Below, piece by piece: positions 1-7,030 of a DNA stretch of 18,014 nucleotides; position 1 is the first letter of the stretch, and each line of letters begins with the position of its first letter. This stretch comes from Fidelibacterota bacterium. GTDB taxonomy: Bacteria; Fidelibacterota; Marinisomatia; SCGC-AAA003-L08; D37C17. Below the pieces are notes generated by a model. It was not told the DNA's origin, did not search any database, and worked only from the letters and a program-made list of their open reading frames with translations. The stretch covers positions 56,303 to 74,316 of the forward strand of contig PAJD01000021.1 of NCBI GenBank assembly GCA_002705605.1, given 5' to 3'. Both the position numbers and the translations under genes were made by a program.

Positions 1-486
1 AAATTCTCTAGATAAATCAACCAGCACAATATCACAATCTCTTTTAATTTTTAATGATTGAAACCCATCATCAAGTAAAATTAATTGGGGTTTGAATTTT
101 TTGATTGCGATTTCAATTGACTGCGATTTATCTCCAACAATAATAGGGATATTTTTCAAAGAATGAGCTAACATAAAAGGCTCATCTCCTGATTGTTCAA
201 TTGAAGAAATAATCTCTTGTTGATTAGAAACAATAACCGTCCCTTTAATCTTTTTTTTATAACCCCTACTAACAATACAATGTGAAATATTATTTTTTGT
301 TAACTCTTTTGAAATTGTCTCAATCATAGGAGTTTTACCGGTTCCTCCAATAGAAATATTTCCAATAGAAACTATTTTTGTATTAAACGTTTTTTGTTGA
401 ATAATACCAAAATTCAAAAGAGATCTCCATAGCCAATAAACCAAAAAATATAATTTGGATAATTTATATTTAAATATTCTTATCAA
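1..486 (-). CDS. lpxK: Tetraacyldisaccharide 4'-kinase LpxK (N-terminal part, cut by the window edge)
   Basis: LpxK phosphorylates the 4' position of the lipid A disaccharide at the inner face of the cytoplasmic membrane. The visible 162 codons give a hydrophobic N-terminal segment (about residues 9-26), then the Walker A motif GGTGKT (47-52) and the family block DDGFQSLKIKRD, followed by IVLVD. The usual form of the block is DDGFQH, so a Ser replaces the His here. No ATG lies in frame between the upstream in-frame stop and the P-loop. A TTG at 484-486 puts the P-loop about 47 residues in, close to the spacing in E. coli LpxK (about 55), and overlaps the upstream acyltransferase by 17 bases. 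It is the last visible gene of a minus-strand lipid A operon behind lpxB and the LpxJ-like gene. The C-terminal half is outside the window. The identity is firm; the exact start is less so. Confidence 0.93.
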   Translation of the reverse strand, partial: MIRIFKYKLSKLYFLVYWLWRSLLNFGIIQQKTFNTKIVSIGNISIGGTGKTPMIETISKELTKNNISHCIVSRGYKKKIKGTVIVSNQQEIISSIEQSGDEPFMLAHSLKNIPIIVGDKSQSIEIAIKKFKPQLILLDDGFQSLKIKRDCDIVLVDLSREF

Positions 487-1096
487 TTTCTTTAGTTAAT
501 TGGTTTTGATTGTCATCAATGTACTTTGAAATATTTTTACTATTTATTTGATCATTATTAAAATAATGTTCATCAAATTTCACATATATTGTGCTAAAGG
601 GTTTGGGTATTTTTGTTTGATCCCAACTAGGAAGTTCCCAATAAGAACTAGAAATTGCTGATGCTGCAACGATTGGAACATTGTGTTTTTTTGCTAGCTT
701 TATTGAGCCTTCTTTAGCAACCTTTCTAGGGCCTTTTGGACCATCAGCTGTTACAATAATAGTCGCATTTTCTTCTTTAAATAATTTACTCATCTGCTTA
801 ATAACGTTTATCCATCCCCTGGTACTAGACCCTTTAATTAAATTAATTCCCCAAGATTTAAGAACTCTTGCTAAAATTTCAGAGTCTTTATGAGTACTCG
901 ATATTCCCCACACTGGATATTTTATATACTTAAAAAAACGTGGAAAGAATATTAAGCGGCTATGCCAGATGCAAATCAATAATGGTTTATTTTTATTTTT
1001 ATTTAATAAATCATCATTCATTATTTCCCACTTGCATGTAAAAAAAATCACATTAAAAATAATTTTTAATATGAATGATATAATATGACTAATCAT
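470..1096 (-). CDS. DUF374 lysophospholipid/lipid A acyltransferase, LpxJ-like
   Basis: A 208-residue membrane-associated acyltransferase of the DUF374 family. Members studied in Helicobacter and Campylobacter (LpxJ) add a secondary acyl chain to the lipid A precursor. A hydrophobic N-terminal segment (about residues 4-20) is followed by WHSR (44-47), the acyltransferase His block, then SSTHKDSEILARVL (66-79), GSSTRGW (89-95) and TADGPKGPR (116-124), which is the family signature. It starts with an ATG inside an 8-base overlap with the end of lpxB and itself overlaps the presumed lpxK start. It sits between the disaccharide synthase and the 4'-kinase, so lipid A is the likely substrate. It probably takes the place of LpxL/LpxM, neither of which is visible here. 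Family assignment is strong. LpxJ activity is inferred from context, and acylation of another glycerolipid cannot be excluded. Confidence 0.9.
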   Translation of the reverse strand: MISHIISFILKIIFNVIFFTCKWEIMNDDLLNKNKNKPLLICIWHSRLIFFPRFFKYIKYPVWGISSTHKDSEILARVLKSWGINLIKGSSTRGWINVIKQMSKLFKEENATIIVTADGPKGPRKVAKEGSIKLAKKHNVPIVAASAISSSYWELPSWDQTKIPKPFSTIYVKFDEHYFNNDQINSKNISKYIDDNQNQLTKEIDKNI

Positions 1097-2186
1097 AATT
1101 CACAATATATTGAGCGGTTTTTTTATAAGACGTTCCATCACCAAGCATATTTTTAACTTTCAATAAATCTTTTTTTATTTTTTCAGGATTATCCATAATA
1201 CGTAATAAATGCTGAGATATATTTTTAGGATTAGATTTTTGTTGTATTAATTCGGGTATAATTTTTTTATTTGCTAATAAATTAACAATACAAATAAATG
1301 GAACAGATAAAAATATCTTAACAATTACCCAACTTACAAAAGATGTTTTATAAATTACAATAAAAGGAGTATTAGCAATTGCACATTCTAGTGTTGCTGT
1401 TCCAGATGTTACGATAGCTGCAGAAGACATTGAAAAAACATCTGAAGATTTTTTTTGAACAACCTCGATGCTAGAATCAATATAGGATTTGACCATGCTC
1501 ACTGGAATATTTACAGGTACATTTAAAATATAATTAAGCTTAGAATTTTTCTGTTTTAATAGTTTTACTGTTTGATTTAATATAGGTAAATGTTTTTTAA
1601 TCTCCTGAATTCTACTTCCTGGGAAAAGTGCGATAGTATTGGAGTTAATATTTTTTTCTTCTAATGACAAACCCTTAGATTGATCAATTAAAGGGTGCCC
1701 AAAAAATTTAACATTAAAATTATATTTTTTAAACCAATCAACCTCAAATGGAAATACAACAATTAATTCATCTACATATTTTTTAATTGCATATACTCTC
1801 TTTTTTTTCCAAGCCCATACTTGAGGACTTATATAATAAATAATTGGAATATTAACTTTTGATTTTAAACTTTTTGCTAAACTTAAATTAAACCCTGGAT
1901 AATCAATTAAAATAATTTTTTCAGGTTGGGATTCAAGAATAGATTCAAGAATATTTTTTTTTAATTTAAGAAAAAAACGAATGTCTTTTAAAACTTCCCA
2001 GAAACCCATAACAGATAAACGCTGAAAATCAATAGATGTTTCAAGTCCACTATTCTTCATTAAAGAGCCACCTAAACCTTTAAAAGAAATCTTGGGGTTA
2101 TAAGATTTTATTTCATTCATTAAGCTAGCGCCATGAAGATCTCCTGAAGGCTCACCTGCAATAATATAATATAAATTTTTATTCAA
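1089..2186 (-). CDS. lpxB: Lipid-A-disaccharide synthase LpxB
   Basis: LpxB, a GT19 glycosyltransferase, joins UDP-2,3-diacylglucosamine and lipid X into the tetraacyl disaccharide, acting at the inner membrane. The 365 residues match the usual family length. Motifs in order are AGEPSGD (10-16), IDYPGFN (94-100), YYISPQVWAWKKKR (117-130), GHPL (163-166), LFPGSRIQEI (187-196), SGTATLE (261-267) and the donor-binding stretch NLLANKKIIPELIQ (302-315). The start is a TTG at 2184-2186. No in-frame ATG lies before the AGEPSGD motif, and this start leaves nine residues ahead of it, as expected for the family. It overlaps the preceding dehydrogenase gene by 8 bases and the LpxJ-like gene by 8 bases, so translation is probably coupled. 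Confidence 0.97.
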   Translation of the reverse strand: MNKNLYYIIAGEPSGDLHGASLMNEIKSYNPKISFKGLGGSLMKNSGLETSIDFQRLSVMGFWEVLKDIRFFLKLKKNILESILESQPEKIILIDYPGFNLSLAKSLKSKVNIPIIYYISPQVWAWKKKRVYAIKKYVDELIVVFPFEVDWFKKYNFNVKFFGHPLIDQSKGLSLEEKNINSNTIALFPGSRIQEIKKHLPILNQTVKLLKQKNSKLNYILNVPVNIPVSMVKSYIDSSIEVVQKKSSDVFSMSSAAIVTSGTATLECAIANTPFIVIYKTSFVSWVIVKIFLSVPFICIVNLLANKKIIPELIQQKSNPKNISQHLLRIMDNPEKIKKDLLKVKNMLGDGTSYKKTAQYIVNYD

Positions 2187-3096
2187 TAATTTTTTGAATT
2201 TTATCTGCTATTTCCAGCGTAAGAAGTGCCTCCTCTGCTGGCACTAATATCTTTTCATCGGATTGTATACTATTGACAAAACAAAATAGTTCCTCATATA
2301 ATGCATTTGTAGGATTAATTGTATATTTAATCTCTTCTAATTTTTTATTTTTATTAATCTTCCACGTATTTAAACTTGGAACATTAAAATCAATTAGACT
2401 ATATGATTTCTTCTCAAAAATACGCATTTGCCTCATTTGTTTTAAAGAAATTCGACTTGCAGTTAAATTAACTGTACAGCCATTTTCAAATTCTATTCTA
2501 CTATTAGCTAAATCAACTGAATCTGTAAGAACAGCCTTTCCGCTAGCATATATATTTTTAATTTTTGATGGAACAAGTTTTAATATTAAATCAATATCAT
2601 GGACCATCAAATCTAGAATTACATCAACATCAGTTCCTCTTGGATTGTATAAAGACAATCTATGTGATTCAATAAACTCTGGATTAGATTTATTATTCAT
2701 CAATTGGATAAAGGCTGGATTAAAACGTTCAATATGGCCTACCTGTATTTTTAAATTTTTTTTATTTTTTAAAGCAATTAATTTTTGAGCTTCACTGATA
2801 GTTTTAGTAAATGGCTTTTCTACAAATAAATGACAATTGTTTTCTAATGCAATTTTTGCAACTTCAAAATGATTTGTTGCAGGCGTTGCTATAGATACAG
2901 CATCACAATCTTTTATTAATTGATCTAATGATAAATATTGCTGAGTTTTATATTTTTTAGATAGATTTAAAGAATTACTTCCAATAATATCATAAATACC
3001 TATAAGGCTTGCAGTATTAATCTCATTAATTTGCATTGCATGATAATTTCCAAGGTGTCCAGCTCCTATAATACCATATTTAAGTTTTTTTAACAT
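2179..3096 (-). CDS. Gfo/Idh/MocA-family NAD(P)-dependent sugar dehydrogenase, GnnA-like candidate
   Basis: A 305-residue oxidoreductase with an N-terminal Rossmann fold: GAGHLG at 11-16, TPATNH at 71-76 and the EKP signature in VEKPF (92-96). The C-terminal catalytic domain carries GHIERFNPAF (120-129) and DLMVHDIDL (162-170), which holds the catalytic-type Asp/His pair. It is the first gene of the lipid A operon, directly ahead of lpxB with an 8-base overlap. Relatives in this position include GnnA, which oxidises the 3-OH of UDP-GlcNAc so that the aminotransferase GnnB can make the 3-amino sugar for amide-linked lipid A. GnnB is not in this window, so the GnnA role is inference; another nucleotide-sugar or inositol dehydrogenase is possible. 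No Shine-Dalgarno is seen ahead of the ATG at 3096, only an A/T-rich leader. Confidence 0.88.
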   Translation of the reverse strand: MLKKLKYGIIGAGHLGNYHAMQINEINTASLIGIYDIIGSNSLNLSKKYKTQQYLSLDQLIKDCDAVSIATPATNHFEVAKIALENNCHLFVEKPFTKTISEAQKLIALKNKKNLKIQVGHIERFNPAFIQLMNNKSNPEFIESHRLSLYNPRGTDVDVILDLMVHDIDLILKLVPSKIKNIYASGKAVLTDSVDLANSRIEFENGCTVNLTASRISLKQMRQMRIFEKKSYSLIDFNVPSLNTWKINKNKKLEEIKYTINPTNALYEELFCFVNSIQSDEKILVPAEEALLTLEIADKIQKIIE

Positions 3097-3186
3097 AAAA
3101 AAATTTAATAAATATTATCTATCTATTATAAGATTAGTTTTCAATTGCATAATGATATGTTTTATTAATATTATTACATAGTAATT

Positions 3187-3672
3187 ATGATTAATAATTT
3201 CAAACAAAGCATTCCTTCATTTTTTTTAGTTTTAGGCTATTTAGTATATTTTATATTATTATTTAAAACATCATTTTCTATATCTGTAATATGGATGATG
3301 ATTCTTATTTATTTATGGCTTTCTACATCCCTTTATTTCAATATATATAATGCAAATTCTTTTATTAAAATTCTTTCCTGTTCTGGTATTTTTGTTGCCT
3401 TATCAATGTTTTTTTTAAATGGCGTTGAAGAAGTTCCATTTCCAGAGGGGGCAGTAGTTTTTCATGCAGAAGGTATTGCACAAGCATTATTTTTATTATT
3501 TTTATGTAGTATTCCTATAGTTTTAAAGCTTATTCCAGAAAATACTATAATCTTAAACAACTCTATCGATACAAAATCTAATTCCAGAGATATAAAAGGA
3601 AAAAATCAATCAGAGGATTGGGAAGAAGCAACAATTGAAGACTTAGAGTCTGGTGAATTTGAAACACTATAG
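3187..3672 (+). CDS. Unrecognised four-helix membrane protein with acidic C-terminal tail
   Basis: I do not recognise this 161-residue protein. Four hydrophobic segments lie at about residues 9-27, 30-51, 58-77 and 96-117, so both ends probably face the same side. Between helices three and four is a distinctive loop, GVEEVPFPEGAVVFHAEG (79-96), with several acidic residues and two prolines. The last 20 residues are strongly acidic, contain one Trp and look like a docking or regulatory tail. The gene is divergent from the lipid A operon, 90 bases away, and converges on the GT2 gene, with which it shares its final 67 bases. No Shine-Dalgarno precedes the ATG. The membrane-protein composition supports real coding. 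Function is unknown, and a link to surface-glycan export is only suggested by position. Confidence 0.75.
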   Translation: MINNFKQSIPSFFLVLGYLVYFILLFKTSFSISVIWMMILIYLWLSTSLYFNIYNANSFIKILSCSGIFVALSMFFLNGVEEVPFPEGAVVFHAEGIAQALFLLFLCSIPIVLKLIPENTIILNNSIDTKSNSRDIKGKNQSEDWEEATIEDLESGEFETL

Positions 3673-4556
3673 TAGCCCTTTAAAATTGATGATAAAAAAC
3701 AGGCCCGAATAATATAAAAACTTATATTCTGATTTTTAATTTTTATATATAATTTATTTAAAATCTTAAACATTAAAATATTTACGGATTTAATTAAAAT
3801 ATTTTTACGTAATAAAAAATTATACTTAATAACCTCTTTTTTTAACTGATTATCTAAAAATAAGAAATTTGTACTGCCAAACTCTTCTAGCCTTTTGCAA
3901 TGGGATTGGAAATTTGGATATTTTGATCTTGTAACAATAGCCGAAGGCCATGAAATAATTTTATTTTTAAATTTTTTATTTAATCGAAAGGCAAATTCTA
4001 ATTCTTCTCCACCATAAAATTTGAATTTTTTATTTAGAGATAACTGTTTAAAAACTTTCTGTTGAATTAAAGAATTATTAAATAATAAATACCTGTAATG
4101 TAAAAAAGAACCACAGGGGAATGATGTTGATCCTCTTTTTTGACTATTTAAATAATTTAGAAAAATTTTATCATTGCACTCATACTTAACAACCCCCATA
4201 TATGCTAATCCAAGATTAGACTTAATTGCCAAGGAATATTCATTTAAAATATTGGGATGCAAAAATTCATTACTTCTTATAAATAATAACCATTTACCTG
4301 TTGCAAGATTAATTCCAGCTTGGGTTGCTTCAACACGTCCTTTATTTTCTTTAAATTTTTTAGATATTTTTTTATGATTCATTTCAAAATTATTAAACAT
4401 TTTAAAAGATTCATCTGAAGAGCCATCATCTATATAAATAATTTCAATTAACAAATTATCAACTTTTTGATTAGCGATTGATCGAAGCAATGTATTTAAT
4501 TGTTCACAAGTATTATATCCAATAATAATAATTGATATGTAGTCGTGATTATGCAT
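3606..4556 (-). CDS. Family 2 (GT-A fold) glycosyltransferase with atypical metal-binding motif
   Basis: A 316-residue glycosyltransferase that likely adds a sugar from a nucleotide donor to a lipid-linked or other glycan at the cytoplasmic membrane. The N-terminus has the GT2 pattern: SIIIIGYNT (8-16), YIDDGSSDES (41-50) and NKGRVEATQAGINLATG (71-87). Where family members usually have a DxD-like motif there is FIRSNEFL (92-99), so the metal-binding aspartates are missing. GGEELEFAFRL (182-192) resembles the acidic catalytic-base region. It is the last gene of the four-gene glycan cassette, starting inside an 8-base overlap with the GT4 gene. The last roughly 20 residues are Ser-rich, low-complexity sequence antisense to the acidic tail of the convergent membrane-protein gene. 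Fold class is confident; donor, acceptor and even activity are not. Confidence 0.85.
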   Translation of the reverse strand: MHNHDYISIIIIGYNTCEQLNTLLRSIANQKVDNLLIEIIYIDDGSSDESFKMFNNFEMNHKKISKKFKENKGRVEATQAGINLATGKWLLFIRSNEFLHPNILNEYSLAIKSNLGLAYMGVVKYECNDKIFLNYLNSQKRGSTSFPCGSFLHYRYLLFNNSLIQQKVFKQLSLNKKFKFYGGEELEFAFRLNKKFKNKIISWPSAIVTRSKYPNFQSHCKRLEEFGSTNFLFLDNQLKKEVIKYNFLLRKNILIKSVNILMFKILNKLYIKIKNQNISFYIIRACFLSSILKGYYSVSNSPDSKSSIVASSQSSD

Positions 4557-5637
4557 TTATAATACTATTAAATAATTTCTCTTGATATGACCATTGTATT
4601 TCATGCATTTTACTATTAAAATATTTCTTTTTATCAGTATTCATAATAAAATCAATCTGATTATCTAAATCATTATAATCAATGCAAGCACCTAGATTAT
4701 ATTTATTTATAGCTTGTTCCATGTTTAATAATGGCGTGGCAAGTGTTGGAATTCGTGCTGCTGCATATTCAAAAATTTTGTTTGGTAATGCAAACTGATT
4801 ACTCATTCCTAAACCTGGAATTAATGCAAAACCAATATCAGCAGAAGATGTTATTTGTAGCAATTGATTATAAGGAATCTTTTCTAAAAATAATATTTTT
4901 TTTGAAAGTTTCATTTTTTTAATTGTATTGTTAAAATATTTTTTATGTTCACCATATCCAATAATAATACCATAAATATTTTTAGTATTTTTGATAATCT
5001 TTATAAACTGAGAAATACCTCTATTCTTTTGAATCACACCTTGATATAACAAAATTTTATTACTACTAGATATATTAAATTTTTTACGTAAAAAATTATT
5101 TTTTTTATAATCAAAACTATATGGATAATTATAAATATTATAATATTTGATATTTCTATACTTAATATATTTTTTTTTTAAATACTCCTGGTCAGAATTA
5201 GCTGTTGTAAATATTATATTTACTTTATATAAACTTATTTTTTCAATGATTGACAAAATATAATTTTTAATTCTATTGTTTTTATGAATAGCAAGTTTTG
5301 TATAAATCTCTCGAGAATCATAAATAATATTTTTTTTATTATAACTAAATGATAGTGGCAATAAGGAATATAAATCAGAGGCGATTATTTTATCATAATG
5401 ACTTATATCTTTTTTATAAATATTCCAAAACCACAGAAAATATTTAATCCATTTTATTTTTAATAAGGTAATGTTAATAACACTTAGATTTTTATTTTGA
5501 TTAATTAATGGAAATCCTATGTCTTCATTATGATAAATTGTTACATGATGATTTTTAGTTAATGTTTGAATCATATTATAACTACGACCATCAAACCTAT
5601 AGTCACCTAAAAAAAATATTGCTATTTTTTTAATCAT
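4549..5637 (-). CDS. GT4-like (GT-B fold) glycosyltransferase
   Basis: A 362-residue glycosyltransferase of the GT-B type. The N-terminal acceptor domain opens with KKIAIFFLGDYRFDGRSY (3-20), and the middle carries YDSREIYTK (106-114), a block seen in group 1 enzymes. The C-terminal donor domain begins near LLYQGVIQKNRG (196-207) and contains GYGE (227-230), ADIGFALIPG (266-275) and PNKIFEYAAARIPTLA (285-300), the equivalent of the usual K-x-x-E-Y-A-A-G-x-P donor-binding loop. It is very rich in Lys, Asn, Ile and Tyr. It overlaps the flippase gene upstream and the GT2 gene downstream by 8 bases each. No Shine-Dalgarno is seen, so coupled re-initiation is likely. A role in a secreted or surface glycan is inferred from the flippase next door; the sugar specificity is unknown. 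Confidence 0.87.
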   Translation of the reverse strand: MIKKIAIFFLGDYRFDGRSYNMIQTLTKNHHVTIYHNEDIGFPLINQNKNLSVINITLLKIKWIKYFLWFWNIYKKDISHYDKIIASDLYSLLPLSFSYNKKNIIYDSREIYTKLAIHKNNRIKNYILSIIEKISLYKVNIIFTTANSDQEYLKKKYIKYRNIKYYNIYNYPYSFDYKKNNFLRKKFNISSSNKILLYQGVIQKNRGISQFIKIIKNTKNIYGIIIGYGEHKKYFNNTIKKMKLSKKILFLEKIPYNQLLQITSSADIGFALIPGLGMSNQFALPNKIFEYAAARIPTLATPLLNMEQAINKYNLGACIDYNDLDNQIDFIMNTDKKKYFNSKMHEIQWSYQEKLFNSIINA

Positions 5638-7030
5638 TTATTGATTGTTTAATATAATTTAGTAATTGAATGGTGGCAATGGTATATACTGCGAAAATTA
5701 AACTCATTATTAATGAATTATAACTATAATATCTAAATAATAAGACCCCTAATGTGAAAATCACATATAATGAAATTCTTAAATTTAAAATAGGTAGAGG
5801 CATCCACCATTTATTTTTAATTTTAATAAAAACAAACATTAATACATAGCTAATAAACGTTGCAATTGCTGCTCCTAAAATACCTAGTTGAGGTATTAAA
5901 ATAATATTTAAAATAATATTTAAAATAGTACCTCCTCCCCAAAAAACAGGGGTCCAGTTTTGTTTATTCTTTATATATAATGAAGGAGCTTGCAGAACAT
6001 ATAAACCATAGAAAACATATCCAAATGTTATCCAAGGGATTATAATAGTTGACTCCCAAAAACTTTCACCAATAATATAAAAACCAAATAGTTGAATTGA
6101 TATTAAATCATTAACAAAGAGACACATGAAAGTTGCAATATATATTATAATTATAAAAAATATTTGACTAATAGTTTTAATATTGTTTGAAAAGTTTTTA
6201 TCATCTTGAATTTTTAAATAATAAGGCTGCCAATTAAGATTAAACGCAATAATCATAATACTGATAATACTCCCTACCTTATATCCAGTACTATATATTC
6301 CAACGGCTTTTAAACCTAAATACGATTCTATAAAAAAGCGATCAATCATACCTATTGATATAAATAAAATTGTAGCTGGTAAAAACGGCAAACCAAAGAA
6401 GAACATTTTTTTGTATAATAAAAAATCGATTTTATTAAAATTAGTTAACTTTATTATAATCGGACTTAATGTTAATAGTTGTATTAGTGATGTCAATATC
6501 AAAGCATACACCGCTCCAAGATTAGATAAATTATAATAATCAATAAATAAAATATTGAATAATAATGAAGAAACAATATTAATCAAGCCAATAAATAAAT
6601 AATACCAAGCCCTTTCTTGAAGTCGTAAAACAACTAATGAACGCGCAGATATCGAATCGCAAAACAATATAATGCTTAAATATAAAAGCCAATTATAAGA
6701 AACATTAATAAAGTTAATCACAGATGTCTGAGAAATTAATATTAGTAGACTAGATAAAAAGAAAGATGTAATTAATAAAAATACCATGGAAGTGCTAATA
6801 ACACTTTCTTTCGATTCCTGCTTAGAATTATAAAATTTAAATAGAGCAGAATCTAATCCAAAAGCATAGACAGGATTTAAAAAAGCTAAAATTGTATATA
6901 AAATAAATATAATTCCTGCATCAAAAGTTGACAACAAATTTGTATATACAGGTAAAAGAAGAAACGAAATTCCTCGGAGAAATAAAAAACCAAAACCATA
7001 AATAATAGATAAATTAAAAAAATTATTCAT
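5630..7030 (-). CDS. Wzx-type oligosaccharide flippase (MOP/polysaccharide export superfamily)
   Basis: A polytopic inner-membrane protein that likely flips a lipid-linked oligosaccharide to the periplasmic face. From the ATG at 7030 it has 466 residues. Hydrophobic helices run throughout, about 12-14 by eye. Family features are the N-terminal stretch around SIIYGFGFLFLRGISFLLLP and the C-terminal NIILNIILIP block followed by GILGAAIATFISY. An ATG 15 bases upstream (7045) is in frame, but AAAAGG lies six bases ahead of the 7030 ATG, so I chose the inner start. That start also gives the same 8-base overlap with the upstream gene as the other junctions of this strand. It stands second in the cassette after the FemAB-like gene and before two glycosyltransferases. 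No Wzy polymerase or O-antigen ligase is visible. Family is confident; substrate is unknown. Confidence 0.9.
   Translation of the reverse strand: MNNFFNLSIIYGFGFLFLRGISFLLLPVYTNLLSTFDAGIIFILYTILAFLNPVYAFGLDSALFKFYNSKQESKESVISTSMVFLLITSFFLSSLLILISQTSVINFINVSYNWLLYLSIILFCDSISARSLVVLRLQERAWYYLFIGLINIVSSLLFNILFIDYYNLSNLGAVYALILTSLIQLLTLSPIIIKLTNFNKIDFLLYKKMFFFGLPFLPATILFISIGMIDRFFIESYLGLKAVGIYSTGYKVGSIISIMIIAFNLNWQPYYLKIQDDKNFSNNIKTISQIFFIIIIYIATFMCLFVNDLISIQLFGFYIIGESFWESTIIIPWITFGYVFYGLYVLQAPSLYIKNKQNWTPVFWGGGTILNIILNIILIPQLGILGAAIATFISYVLMFVFIKIKNKWWMPLPILNLRISLYVIFTLGVLLFRYYSYNSLIMSLIFAVYTIATIQLLNYIKQSIND
5901..5924. repeat. Two-copy 12-bp tandem repeat within the flippase gene
   Basis: ATAATATTTAAA occurs twice in direct tandem (5901-5912 and 5913-5924). 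On the minus strand it encodes the doubled NIIL of the NIILNIIL stretch, a motif common in flippases of this family. It is probably coding convergence, not a mobile element. Confidence 0.5.

Noticed and set aside
2273..2788. A long open frame (171 codons) on the plus strand, antisense to the dehydrogenase gene.
   Set aside because: The minus-strand protein has clear family motifs across the same DNA. The antisense translation shows no recognisable domain and is explained by A/T-rich codon bias on the coding strand.
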